A stretch of DNA of 64,000 nt from Nocardia mexicana NBRC 108244. Lineage in GTDB: Bacteria; Actinomycetota; Actinomycetes; Mycobacteriales; Mycobacteriaceae. Numbering within the stretch: the stretch's first letter is position 1; the number at the start of each line of letters is the position of its first letter. A model generated the notes under the pieces. The model ran no database searches. It had not been told where the DNA came from and was given only the letters and a program-made list of their open reading frames with translations. The position numbers were made by a program, and so were the translations under genes. Where the stretch lies: assembly GCF_001613165.1 (NCBI RefSeq), contig NZ_BDBV01000080.1, forward strand, positions 33,812 to 97,811, given 5' to 3'. Below, one piece after another: positions 9,019-17,272 of the stretch.

Positions 9019-10005
9019 CTAGGGAATGTGTTGTGCGGGTGTTGTTTCGGCACCGGAATCGAGTCCGGTCAGGGATCTGTCCCGGCCGCGAGGTCGATGT
9101 CGGCGCGTGACTGCGGTGCGGGTGCGTCCTCGGGTGGGGAGCCTGCGCGGCCGGAAGTCTCGGGCAGGGCGGTGTCGATGGCCGCAGCGATGGGGCGGAC
9201 CAGGCCTGGTGTGCGGTGGTTTCGCGAGGTGTTCGGCGGGTTTGCGCAGGCTGCGTAGCGCGGTGAGCGCGGTGGCGACCAGTTGGGCGGGGTGCGGCAG
9301 CGGATCCGGTCCGTTCCCGGGCAGGTCGAGTTCGTCGAGGAGCCGCAGTTGCCGTCGTTCGCCGGGGTCGATCACCGACGCGGCGCGGCACCGGGCGGCG
9401 CGCGCGTCGAGGTCGCCGGTGTCGAGGCGGTCGGCGGTGGTGTAGGCCCAGGTGGTGTCACCGGTCGGCCACACTCGTTCCCGCTCCGCCACCGTCAAAC
9501 CGGCCACCGTGATCAGGCCGGACACACGCTCGCGGGTGACGGTGAGCGCTTCCCGGGCTCGTGCGGCCACCGCAGGGTCGTGACCGGGATGGTCGCGGTA
9601 GACGGCATAGGCGACGGCCAGCTCTCGCAGCTGCCACGCCGAAGAGGTGAGGGCGCCGATCAGCGCAGCCCGGTCGATGGTGGCGGAGTCCGGCCAGTGT
9701 CGCGGCGGATGCCAGCCGATGCCGCGTTCGCCCGTACGGCGGACATGCGCGATCCACGGCGCCGGAATGCCCGCGGCGTGGGCGAGCGCCTCGAGGTCGC
9801 GTCCCTGTTCGCCGATCGTGGTGAATGCCGTGAACCATGACTGTGGTGGCAGATCACCGGCGGTGTCCCACCAGTGGCGGCTGTCGTCGAGCATCCGCGC
9901 CGCCTGCGTGGCGGTGGCGTGGATCTGCCGCAACACGGCCAGCTGCGCCGCGGTGGGCTCGCTGCGTTCGACAGGGCCCGATTCCGATCGCGAGGCGGTG
10001 GTCAC
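9019..10005 (-). CDS. Tandem-paralogue family protein with a likely frameshift near its 3' end
   Basis: The first about 255 codons follow the paralogue pattern: LAVLRQIHATATQAARML, IPAPWIAHVRRTGERGIGW, AWQLRELAVAYAVYRDH, then WAYTTADRLD. After about position 9235 the frame turns into Arg/Pro/His-rich nonsense. The +1 frame from about 9215 instead reads PIAAAIDTALPETSG and ends AAGTDP at a TGA at 9069, exactly the tail expected for this family. One extra base between about 9205 and 9235 would explain it; it could be a real mutation or a sequence error. The GTG start overlaps the preceding stop by 4 nt (GTGA at 10005). The corrected gene would be 9069-10005. Confidence 0.65.
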   Translation of the reverse strand: MTTASRSESGPVERSEPTAAQLAVLRQIHATATQAARMLDDSRHWWDTAGDLPPQSWFTAFTTIGEQGRDLEALAHAAGIPAPWIAHVRRTGERGIGWHPPRHWPDSATIDRAALIGALTSSAWQLRELAVAYAVYRDHPGHDPAVAARAREALTVTRERVSGLITVAGLTVAERERVWPTGDTTWAYTTADRLDTGDLDARAARCRAASVIDPGERRQLRLLDELDLPGNGPDPLPHPAQLVATALTALRSLRKPAEHLAKPPHTRPGPPHRCGHRHRPARDFRPRRLPTRGRTRTAVTRRHRPRGRDRSLTGLDSGAETTPAQHIP

Positions 10006-10877
10006 GGCTCGATCCCGTGTACGGGCGCCGGGCTATGCACCGGGGGTGTCGGTGTGCCGCTGTCGAACTCGGCCTGCTGCCCGCTGGTGACGCCGGTGGC
10101 GTCGACGGCGGTAGCGATCGAGTGGCCACCCTCGGTCGCCGCCGCGGGCACCGGGTCCCGGGCCAGGATCTCGGGGATGCGCTGCACCATCTCCGGTGGT
10201 GTCGGAGCCGGGACGCGAGCGAGGTCACCGGTGATACCAGCAGCCGACAGCACGGTCGCCTGCAACGCGAGGTCGGTGATGTCGGAATGCGTGTGGTCGT
10301 GCCACCGCCACGCGAGCGCGTGGGGTGCCGCGGCGCGGACGCTGTCGGCGGCAGCGGTGAAGGTGTGGTCGCCCCACAGCTGGTCTGCCTCGGTGCTCGA
10401 CACCTTCAGCACCGCCGCTATGGCGGCTGCACGCTGCCCCAGCATCCAGAGTCGGCCGTCGAACAGTGCCGCGGCGGCCGGGTCGAGCTGGGCGGCCTGC
10501 TCGCCGTAGGCAGCGGCGACAGCGGCCATGTCCTGTACCTGCCGGAACTGGTCACCGAGCCGGTCGAGCAGCGTCTGACGGTCGATCGGTTCCGGTTCGC
10601 GCCAATGCAACGCGGCCTTCCAGGCCAGGCGGTGTTCGCCGCGGACGCGGACCTGTTCGATCCATGCCTGCGGCACCCCGGCCGCCGCCGCGGCACGTTC
10701 CAGTTCCTCGTGGCGCCGGCCCCGGCTGTGGATGTTGTTGTGCCACCCCGGAGTTGGTGACTCTCCGGACTGGTCGTACTGCTGCTCAGCGCGATCCACT
10801 GTGCGCTGCATGTCGGCCATCTGATTCTGGATCGCCTTGAGCACCTTGGCCTGCTGACGCGTCGGCTTCTCGGTCAC
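10002..10877 (-). CDS. Tandem-paralogue family protein, 291 aa
   Basis: A paralogue in the unknown family. It shows QAKVLKAIQNQMADMQRTV, VPQAWIEQVRVRGEHRLAW, DRLGDQFRQVQDMAAVAAAY, a leucine/alanine-rich helix WMLGQRAAAIAAVL, EADQLWGDHTF and ALAWRWHDHTHSD. The tail reads SIATAVDATGVTSGQQ and ends HGIEP, a degenerate form of the AID-LP motif. The GTG start (10877) overlaps the upstream stop by 4 nt, and its own stop overlaps the next GTG. No signal peptide, membrane segment or catalytic motif is seen. Confidence 0.7.
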   Translation of the reverse strand: MTEKPTRQQAKVLKAIQNQMADMQRTVDRAEQQYDQSGESPTPGWHNNIHSRGRRHEELERAAAAAGVPQAWIEQVRVRGEHRLAWKAALHWREPEPIDRQTLLDRLGDQFRQVQDMAAVAAAYGEQAAQLDPAAAALFDGRLWMLGQRAAAIAAVLKVSSTEADQLWGDHTFTAAADSVRAAAPHALAWRWHDHTHSDITDLALQATVLSAAGITGDLARVPAPTPPEMVQRIPEILARDPVPAAATEGGHSIATAVDATGVTSGQQAEFDSGTPTPPVHSPAPVHGIEP

Positions 10878-11926
10878 GGCTCGACTCCCGCATCGGGCGC
10901 TCGCCCAGGCGCCGGTGGATCAGGCGGAGCCTCCGACGACATACCGGTTTCGGAGCTGCTGCCTGTATGCGTGGCGATTGCGTCGACCGCGGCACCGATC
11001 ACGCCGCCCTGATCAGGGTCGGTGCCATCGCTGGGATGATCCGGGTCGACGAGCTCGACGATCTCCGCGTCGATCGCCTCGGCGAGGTGGCCGAAGGTCA
11101 GCTCCTCGGCCAGGCTGGCCATCGTGTCGGCAACGTTTGACGACGAGGACTCGACGCTCGCCTCGGGATCAGGGTCGGCACCCTCGCTCCGCTGACCCGT
11201 GTCGGCCGCAGGTTCCACCCCGTCGGTGTCGATCATCTCGCCCGGATCCTGGCCGGTGTCGTCGCCATAACGTTCGGCGTAAGCGTCGGCGTAGCGCTGG
11301 TGGTCGTCGGACAGGTCCGCGGTGCTGTGCGCGGCGGCCCACTGCGCCGCCGCGGTCGCGGCGGCGGCGGTGGGTTCGCCGGTGCCGGTGAGGGTTTCGG
11401 TGAGACCGAGGGCGCGACGCCGGTGGTCGATGAGCAGCTTTTTGTATTCGACGTCGAGGTCGTGGCGACGCTGCTCCTGGGCGGCCCGCTTGGTGTAGCT
11501 GCGAATCTGTACTGTGTGGATCGCGTCTTTGCGGTTGTGTTCGGCCCGCAGGTTCCGCACCTGCAGCCCGTGCGTGTTGCGGTGTCGTTCCTCGAATGCC
11601 TTGCTGGACTCGGCCTTTCGCTGCGATTCCTCGGTGATGTGGTGCAGGCGAGCCTGTTTGATCCGTTGCTCGAGCCCGAACAGCTGTCGGTCCCGCGCTT
11701 CTCGGTTGACGTAGCCCTGCGCCTGCAGGCCATGGATCTGGAACTTGCGCCACTGTTCGGCCTCCCGATCCTCCAACCGGACCCGATGCTCGGTGACCGA
11801 GCGCGATTCCGCGCCCCGCCGTTGCAGCAGGTTCGCGGTCATCGCCGCGGTCTGAAAGGTCTGGATGAATCCTTGCCGGACTGCTTGGCCTGCTTCTTCG
11901 ACGGGATCGCCGCCGGGAGTAGTCAT
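10874..11926 (-). CDS. Coiled-coil protein of the transfer operon, 350 aa
   Basis: The function is not recognised. The start MTTPGGDP at 11926 has GGAGGTCCCCTC before it and its ATG overlaps the stop of the lipoprotein gene; a longer upstream reading is Arg/His-rich junk. Residues about 15-170 are highly charged (Arg/Glu/Gln/His) and helical with long coiled-coil character, for example LEDREAEQWRKFQIHGLQAQ. Residues 230-350 are acidic and Ser/Asp-rich. The tail VIGAAVDAIATHTG with a GVEP end resembles the shared motif. It could be a scaffold or substrate-docking protein, but this is speculation from composition. Confidence 0.65.
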   Translation of the reverse strand: MTTPGGDPVEEAGQAVRQGFIQTFQTAAMTANLLQRRGAESRSVTEHRVRLEDREAEQWRKFQIHGLQAQGYVNREARDRQLFGLEQRIKQARLHHITEESQRKAESSKAFEERHRNTHGLQVRNLRAEHNRKDAIHTVQIRSYTKRAAQEQRRHDLDVEYKKLLIDHRRRALGLTETLTGTGEPTAAAATAAAQWAAAHSTADLSDDHQRYADAYAERYGDDTGQDPGEMIDTDGVEPAADTGQRSEGADPDPEASVESSSSNVADTMASLAEELTFGHLAEAIDAEIVELVDPDHPSDGTDPDQGGVIGAAVDAIATHTGSSSETGMSSEAPPDPPAPGRAPDAGVEP

Positions 11927-12492
11927 GAGGGGACCTCCAATCCCGAAAGCTGCCATCCCGCAGCGGGATTCGGGCGGGTGGCGTGGGTGTAGACGGTGAA
12001 ATGCAAGGGTGTGCCGCCGTCGCTGGGGCGGGCGGTGACGGTGAGGACGCGTGCGCTGGTGGTGGCGGTGTCGGCGGGGTGGTCGTCGCCGGTCACGCGG
12101 GCGGTCGCGGTCACCGTGGTGCCGCTGGTTGTCCACTGCTGCCACAGCGCGCCGGTGATCGGTGCCCACACCATCGCCGCCGGCTCGGTGCGGGTCGCGA
12201 AACCGGGATCCATCAACAGCCGGGCGGTGCGGAACGCGGCGCGTTGATCGGTTTGCTCGGCGGGCCGGTAGCTGAACACTGCCGCCGTCGCCGCGGTCAG
12301 CACCGCCTCCGCCGAGCACGGGTCGACATCGGTGAACGGCGCCGGGAACGCCGCCGCGGTACAGCCACCTGGCTCCGGCCCGGGTTCGGGGTCACCGCAG
12401 CTGGTGGTGAGCAGCGTCGTCAGCGCTGCCGCGGTCACCGTGATGCGCCCGACTGCTCGTGCATCCGGGCGTCGAATCGTGTGGCGGGTCAT
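11923..12492 (-). CDS. Lipoprotein of the transfer operon (VirB8/NTF2-like fold possible), 189 aa
   Basis: The start MTRHTIRR at 12492 is set by a 4-nt overlap with the preceding stop. It gives a classical lipoprotein signal: basic N-terminus, hydrophobic VTAAALTTLLT and lipobox TTSC, with Cys near residue 33. The mature part has a conserved-looking Cys pair and alternating strands (TTVTATARVTGDD, ARVLTVTARP). This size and layout resemble small NTF2-like proteins of actinobacterial transfer clusters. The membrane location is well supported; the fold is a guess. It sits between two cytoplasmic-looking genes and overlaps both by 4 nt, so its expression is tied to theirs. Confidence 0.7.
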   Translation of the reverse strand: MTRHTIRRPDARAVGRITVTAAALTTLLTTSCGDPEPGPEPGGCTAAAFPAPFTDVDPCSAEAVLTAATAAVFSYRPAEQTDQRAAFRTARLLMDPGFATRTEPAAMVWAPITGALWQQWTTSGTTVTATARVTGDDHPADTATTSARVLTVTARPSDGGTPLHFTVYTHATRPNPAAGWQLSGLEVPS

Positions 12493-13364
12493 GGGTCGAC
12501 TCCGGGGTCGGTGCTCGGCCGGGTGCCGGGTTCGGGAAACGCGGTGACGGTGGTGTGGGGCTGCCAGCTGGGGTCGGTGCCGGACAGGGCGGTATCGATC
12601 GCGGTCTGGGTCTGCCGGTTTCCGGCGGTGACGTCGAGCTCGGTCTCCGCTGCCCCACTGGTGCTGTCCGGTGTCGGTTGCCAGGCTCTTCCGCGGTCGC
12701 GGAGCTGGGTGAGCAGGTCTACGGTCGCGCGGGCGTCGACTGCGATGTTCGGGTCGGTGTAGGCCACCCACCGCGCGCGCAGCGTCTCGGCGTCGACATC
12801 GCGGTAGGGCCCGGTCTGTTGGCTTTCATCGATGTGCAGCAGCCGGGTCCAGTCGGCGTTGCCGACCTCCAGCAGGTCACCGGTCGCGAAGATCTGCCGG
12901 GCGAGCGCAATCGCATTGCGGTGGTACTGGTCCACAGCATCGGGATCCGGCCGACCCACATCGACGCGGTTGATATCAGCGGTCTCGACGGCGAGCATGT
13001 CGAGCAGCCGGTCGGTGTTTGCCACAAGGCCCTGCCACGCCAGGCGCTGCAGTTCTGCGTCGAGTCCGCCGGGATCGGCTGCGGGCCAGTCCTGCTGGCG
13101 GTGCCCGGCCAGCCACGCCAACGCCACCGTCCGCTCCGGCACACCCAGCGCGCGAGCGTGCTGCTCGGTGTCTACTCGGGCCTCGGTGAGGGCACGCAAG
13201 GTGAGATCCTGTGCCACGGCGACGGGTTCGTGCCACGGTTCCGACGCGACGACTCCTAGGAGTGTCGTGGTCGCCGAGGCGTGCGCGTGCAGCTCCCGCA
13301 GCGTCTCGGCCTGCTGTTCGCTCAACGGTGCACCGGCCGGGTTCGGTGGGACGAAGTCGCTCAT
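12489..13364 (-). CDS. Tandem-paralogue family protein, 291 aa
   Basis: It is most similar to the next gene upstream (294 aa). They share VPERT[IV]A[ML]AWLAG[HY]RQQ[DE]WP, LQRL[AT]W followed by DRLLDM or DQLLDM, [FY]HRNA plus a switch to Q[IF], R[YD]-D, RARW, and Y-[DT]P-I-VDA. The tail has QTAIDTALSGTDPSWQPH and ends PGVDP. No signal peptide. The ATG at 13364 overlaps the previous stop and its own stop overlaps the lipoprotein start. The function is unknown; the clear relatedness to the neighbour indicates a local tandem duplication. Confidence 0.7.
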   Translation of the reverse strand: MSDFVPPNPAGAPLSEQQAETLRELHAHASATTTLLGVVASEPWHEPVAVAQDLTLRALTEARVDTEQHARALGVPERTVALAWLAGHRQQDWPAADPGGLDAELQRLAWQGLVANTDRLLDMLAVETADINRVDVGRPDPDAVDQYHRNAIALARQIFATGDLLEVGNADWTRLLHIDESQQTGPYRDVDAETLRARWVAYTDPNIAVDARATVDLLTQLRDRGRAWQPTPDSTSGAAETELDVTAGNRQTQTAIDTALSGTDPSWQPHTTVTAFPEPGTRPSTDPGVDP

Positions 13365-14245
13365 GGTTCGGCCTCGGTTCCGGGGTCGGTCGTGGGCGGT
13401 GTCGGTTCCGCGGTGGGGTGCGCGCCGGTGGCGGGTGGCCAGTGGTGAGCGACGTCGCCGAGGGCGTCGCTGATCGCGGCCTGCGTGCGTAGGTGATCAG
13501 CACGGGGATCGGCGACGCGCGCGACGTCCGAGCCGGCACCGGCCGCGTCTGGGCCGGGCTGCTGCCAGGCGGCCGCGTGACCGCGGACCTGCGTCAGCAG
13601 CGCCACCGCACCGTGGGCGTCGACCTCGATGACCGGTGTGGCGTAGTCGGCCCACCGCGCCCGCACGGTCGCCGCGCCGAGATCGCGGTACCGGGCGGCG
13701 ACCTGGTCGCCGTCGACAGTCCACAGTTGCTGCCAGACGCTGTCGCTGGCGTCGAGAAGATCTCCGACCGCGTTGATCTGCCGGGAGACCGCGGTCGCGT
13801 TGCGATGGAACTGTGCCGCTGCCTCCGGATGCGGCAGGTGCACGTCGAGACGGTCGACAGCGAGCGTGTCGACGGCCGCCATATCGAGCAACTGGTCCCG
13901 GTCGCCGGTCAGGATGGTCCAAGTGAGTCGCTGCAGCGCCGCGTCGACACGGTCCGGGTCGAACTCAGGCCATTCCTGTTGCCGGTACCCGGCCAGCCAG
14001 GCCATCGCGATCGTGCGCTCGGGCACGCCGTGGACCGCGGTCTCGTGTACCCACAACGCGCGGCGCACCACCAGCGAGGGCAGGTGGTCTTGTCCTCCGG
14101 CGAAGGGATCGGGCCATCCCTCGTCCACGGCGGACCCGAGGTGTGCTGCCCACGCCCAGGCAAGCCCATGCAGTTGCCGCAGCAGCCACGCCTGCTCGAG
14201 GGTCATCGACCGTCCGACGGGGTTGGCAGGATCGAAGCCCGTCAT
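13361..14245 (-). CDS. Tandem-paralogue family protein, 294 aa
   Basis: A sister of the 291-aa protein that follows it. Landmarks are EQAWLLRQLHGLAWAWAAHL, GVPERTIAMAWLAGYRQQEW, RDQLLDMAAVDTLAVDRLDV, FHRNATAVSRQIN, VWQQLWTVDGDQ, VRARWADYATPVIEVDA and LLTQVRGHAAAWQQ. The tail is QAAISDALGDVAHHWPP and ends TEAEP. The ATG start overlaps the stop of the 302-aa gene by 4 nt. The protein is soluble and helical, with unusually many Trp residues for its size. The function is unknown. Confidence 0.7.
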   Translation of the reverse strand: MTGFDPANPVGRSMTLEQAWLLRQLHGLAWAWAAHLGSAVDEGWPDPFAGGQDHLPSLVVRRALWVHETAVHGVPERTIAMAWLAGYRQQEWPEFDPDRVDAALQRLTWTILTGDRDQLLDMAAVDTLAVDRLDVHLPHPEAAAQFHRNATAVSRQINAVGDLLDASDSVWQQLWTVDGDQVAARYRDLGAATVRARWADYATPVIEVDAHGAVALLTQVRGHAAAWQQPGPDAAGAGSDVARVADPRADHLRTQAAISDALGDVAHHWPPATGAHPTAEPTPPTTDPGTEAEP

Positions 14246-15150
14246 GGCTCGACCTCCTGCCCGAGTGCCAGGTGAGACGCCGGACCGGTGCCCTGGTCCC
14301 CGCTGACCTGCGTCCCGGGCCCGGCATCAGCGATGTCGAGCCCGGTGGCCTCGACCCCGGCGGCGATGGCCGCGCCGGACTCCGAGTCCGGTGTCTCGCC
14401 CCGGGTGGTGAGGGCGTATTCGGCGGCGGCGATCATCTGCGCCGGAAGCGGCGGGATCGCGCCGTGTGTGCCGTCCGGGCTGCGCTCGGTAGCGAACGCG
14501 CCCAGGTCGATACCGGAGCCGACGGCTGCACGCCACCGCGCGCCGAGTTCGGCGTCGTCGTAGGTGGCGACGGTGGCCTCCACGATCCGCCGCCACCCCA
14601 GTTCGTCGTTGGCCCACAACTGATCTCGCTCGCCCGCCGTGAGCGCCAGGGTGTCGGCGACAGTGCCGGCGCGCCACCACAAACCCACCATCGCCTGATC
14701 GACACGCCCCGACGTTCTCGCATCGGGTTCTCTGAAAACTCCTGCCGCGGCAAGTCGTTCGCGGCGGGCAGCCACGAGCACGGCGGTGTGCTGTAACTGC
14801 CAGATATCGTCGGCGACCGTATCGATCAACGCTTCCCGCGCCCGGTTCGCACCGAGGTCCGGATCCGGGTAGCGGTCGCCGAACCGTATCCCGGCGTCAC
14901 CGTGACCACGGACGGTGTCGATCCACTCCTGCGGCATCCCGTGCGCCCGAACACGATTCGCCAGATCGGCACCCACCTGCTCCACACGCTGTAGTTCGGT
15001 GTGCCAGGCGGGCGTCGTCGACGGCAGCCCATCCACGGCGGCGAGACCGCCGTGCAGCAGGTCCGATCTCCGGGCGGTGGTGTCTTGAAGTTGTTGCAGC
15101 AGACGCTGCTTCCACCGAGGCTGGTCAGCCCACGGCACTAGCTCGGCCAT
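14242..15150 (-). CDS. Tandem-paralogue family protein, 302 aa
   Basis: The first gene of the uninterrupted paralogue run. The start MAELVPWA at 15150 is preceded by GAGGAG at good spacing; the frame remains open upstream but with unlikely sequence. The family pattern is clear: RWKQRLLQQLQDTTARRSDLL, MPQEWIDTVRGHGDAGIRF, TVADDIWQLQHTAVLVAARR, MVGLWWRAGTVADTLALTAG, RRIVEATVATYDDAELGARW. The tail AIAAGVEATGLDIAD ends GQEVEP. It is the closest paralogue of the 306-aa protein. The function is unknown. About 240 nt separate it from the cell-wall hydrolase upstream, so a separate promoter is possible there. Confidence 0.7.
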   Translation of the reverse strand: MAELVPWADQPRWKQRLLQQLQDTTARRSDLLHGGLAAVDGLPSTTPAWHTELQRVEQVGADLANRVRAHGMPQEWIDTVRGHGDAGIRFGDRYPDPDLGANRAREALIDTVADDIWQLQHTAVLVAARRERLAAAGVFREPDARTSGRVDQAMVGLWWRAGTVADTLALTAGERDQLWANDELGWRRIVEATVATYDDAELGARWRAAVGSGIDLGAFATERSPDGTHGAIPPLPAQMIAAAEYALTTRGETPDSESGAAIAAGVEATGLDIADAGPGTQVSGDQGTGPASHLALGQEVEP

Positions 15151-15392
15151 GACAGGGAACTCCTCGAATCGTGGGAACAGGTAGCGGCAGCCGGAACGGT
15201 GGCCGACAGCAACACCGATCCGCGCACGACGTTCTCGCCGCGGGCGCACTGGACGTCGGTCCGGTCATGCCGACTCCCTGGCGTCGGGCACAAGGGTGCC
15301 GAGATCGCGTATGCGCCAGCCGAGGCCCCGCGGACTACCGACGCCGCCGAGCAGCGGCGTTTGTGTGGTGCAACGTTGTGAATCTCTGTGCG

Positions 15393-16529
15393 TCACAACC
15401 GTTTCTCCTCCCTGGGCGGTGTCGCAGCGGTCGGCGAGGGCGCTTCGAATCTCCGCACGTCCATCTGCTCGCCTTGCCATGCCGACAGCGGGGTGGTGTT
15501 GGTGACGGTCTCGCCTGTTTGCGGGGCGTGCAGGAGCAGGTCCTCGCCACGGTCGTTGCGGCCGTACAGGATTCCGACATGATGGGAGTCGCTGTCGCCG
15601 GGCTGAGTGAAGAAGACGAGGTCGCCCGGCCGCCGCTCCGCGAACGGCACCGGGTGGGCGGCGGGGTGGTCCTGCTGAGCTTGGGTGTAGTGCGGCAACC
15701 GGATCCGGCCGCCCGACGCCTGGTAAATCGCATACAGAGTGAGGCCCGAGCAGTCGAAACCACCGCTCGTCGGGCCGTTGGCGTCGCCGCCACCCCACAC
15801 ATAGTCGGTGCCGATCCAGCGTTCGGCCGCGGCGATCACCGCCGCACCGAACTCGCTCGCCTCGCCCGGCACCGGCGTCCCCGACCCGCCCGTCCCACAC
15901 CCGGCCGCTGGTTGCCCGGCCGGTGTGGCGGGCATCGATGCGACGTCGAGGTCGGCGAACATCGCATACAACCGGCGCGCCAGCTCCAGCTGCCCGCTGT
16001 AGGCGGCCGGGGCCGACTGCTCGATCGCCTGTGCCAGCTCGGCCGGTGACATCGCCTGCCCGCCAGTGGTTTTCAATGCTTGGTCGTAGAACCAGTTGAT
16101 CTGATAGGTGGGGTCCATCAACGCCGCGATCCCGGCCGAGCCCCACACACTGGCGCGCATCTGATGCGGCCCGACCGAGTCGTGGTCGTAGCCCAGGCCG
16201 TCGTTCGCGTACTCCAGGGATTCCGGCACCGTCGGGTTCGCCAGATTCCGGAACGTGGACTCGGTCGCTTGCGCGGCCAGTTCCGCGATGATCACTGGCT
16301 CGGGCTGTCGGCGTTGCTTGCCGATCGCCACCCCTTGGCGCGCCAGCTGGAGTTGGCGTTCGTTCAGCCCTTCCATCGACGCCCCGGTCGGCCCCGCCAC
16401 TCCCCCGGCCGACGACACCCCGGCCGCACACGATTGTGTCGGGTCGGAACCCAGGACTACCACCAGCAGCAACAACAACGTCACCGGCAGCGACAACGCC
16501 AGCGCCACCACGGTTTTCGAATCGGTCAC
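15393..16529 (-). CDS. VirB1-like bifunctional peptidoglycan hydrolase with NlpC/P60 domain, 378 aa
   Basis: It would open the cell wall for assembly of the secretion apparatus. The GTG start gives an N-terminal membrane anchor or signal segment (VVALALSLPVTLLLLLVVVL). Residues about 55-190 resemble the lysozyme-like domain of actinobacterial VirB1 proteins (ATESTFRNLANPTVPESLEY, VGPHQMRASVWG, INWFYDQAL). The C-terminal NlpC/P60 endopeptidase domain has Cys260 in FDCSGL, His317 in SHHVGIL and a third polar residue in LLLHAP. It lies inside the transfer operon, as usual for such enzymes. An overlapping longer frame on the same strand is an artefact. Confidence 0.9.
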   Translation of the reverse strand: MTDSKTVVALALSLPVTLLLLLVVVLGSDPTQSCAAGVSSAGGVAGPTGASMEGLNERQLQLARQGVAIGKQRRQPEPVIIAELAAQATESTFRNLANPTVPESLEYANDGLGYDHDSVGPHQMRASVWGSAGIAALMDPTYQINWFYDQALKTTGGQAMSPAELAQAIEQSAPAAYSGQLELARRLYAMFADLDVASMPATPAGQPAAGCGTGGSGTPVPGEASEFGAAVIAAAERWIGTDYVWGGGDANGPTSGGFDCSGLTLYAIYQASGGRIRLPHYTQAQQDHPAAHPVPFAERRPGDLVFFTQPGDSDSHHVGILYGRNDRGEDLLLHAPQTGETVTNTTPLSAWQGEQMDVRRFEAPSPTAATPPREEKRL

Positions 16530-16702
16530 GACTCATCGACCCGCCTCCCGGCGCTGCACGGGCGCAAACGACATCTGCCACTCGCGCTGTGGGCAGGGAT
16601 GGTTTCCCGGCCGTGCGGAGCAGATCGACCGAGGTTGAGGCGGTGTGGTTCTGCGAGGATTCGGACCGGCAGACCCGATTCTGGGGCTCTGGTCGACGCG
16701 GA

Positions 16703-17026
16703 TCAGGCGTCCGGTTCGGGTGTGAGCCCCGCTTGGTGAATGCCGTCGGTCACTTCGCGCCGCCAATCGGCCACGTCGGCGGACGCCGGTGGTCGGTCCT
16801 CCGGGTAGGACACCCGCAGATACCAACGCTGCTCGTCTGTGCGAGAGAGGGTCAGCCAGGTCGACCCAACGCCCGTATCCGCGAGTGTGCGAGACCCGAA
16901 TTCGGCGTCCCAGTCGTCGCTCAAACGTCCGCATGCGCGCAGCCCGAGCGCAGTGCGTAACCGGTCGAGGCCGCACTGGTCGACGTTTTCGCGGATCCGG
17001 ATTCGGAAGGCACCCTTGTGAACCAT
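16703..17026 (-). CDS. Small hypothetical protein, 107 aa
   Basis: The function is not recognised. The ATG at 17026 is preceded by GGGGATACGAGG. The sequence reads like a compact alpha/beta protein: RIRIRENVDQCGLDRLRTAL, then LRACGRLSDDWDAEFGS, STWLTLSRTDEQRWYLRVSY and a helical end. No signal peptide. It stands alone between the NlpC hydrolase (173 nt downstream) and the NADAR-SLOG gene (246 nt upstream), so it may have its own promoter. The coding call rests on the start site and sensible amino-acid composition. Confidence 0.6.
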   Translation of the reverse strand: MVHKGAFRIRIRENVDQCGLDRLRTALGLRACGRLSDDWDAEFGSRTLADTGVGSTWLTLSRTDEQRWYLRVSYPEDRPPASADVADWRREVTDGIHQAGLTPEPDA

Positions 17027-17272
17027 CGCCTCGTATCCCCTTCTTCTGCAGTCTGTTTCGCCGGTTCCCGATCGTGAACAAAATGCCTCTGCGGGTGGTT
17101 GCCGCTGATCGAACAGCGTGGCTTCGCGCGGCCGGGTTGGCCGCCTCCAGTGCGGTTGGTCGTGAATGATGTTGTGTCGCAGGAGTTCTGCGTTGTTGTC
17201 GTTTCATCGGTTGCGCGCTTTCGGTGGAGAGGTCGGTGGGTTGCGGGGCGAGGCCCGGGTGGCGGAGAGGTG

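Noticed and set aside
10874..12319. Longer start for the 350-aa coiled-coil protein
   Set aside because: The extra 131 codons are Arg/His-rich and overlap the lipoprotein gene; a good ribosome site precedes MTTPGGDP at 11926.
15265..16581. A 438-codon minus-strand frame overlapping the NlpC/P60 gene
   Set aside because: It is Arg/Gly-rich without motifs, whereas the overlapping frame carries signal segment and catalytic residues.
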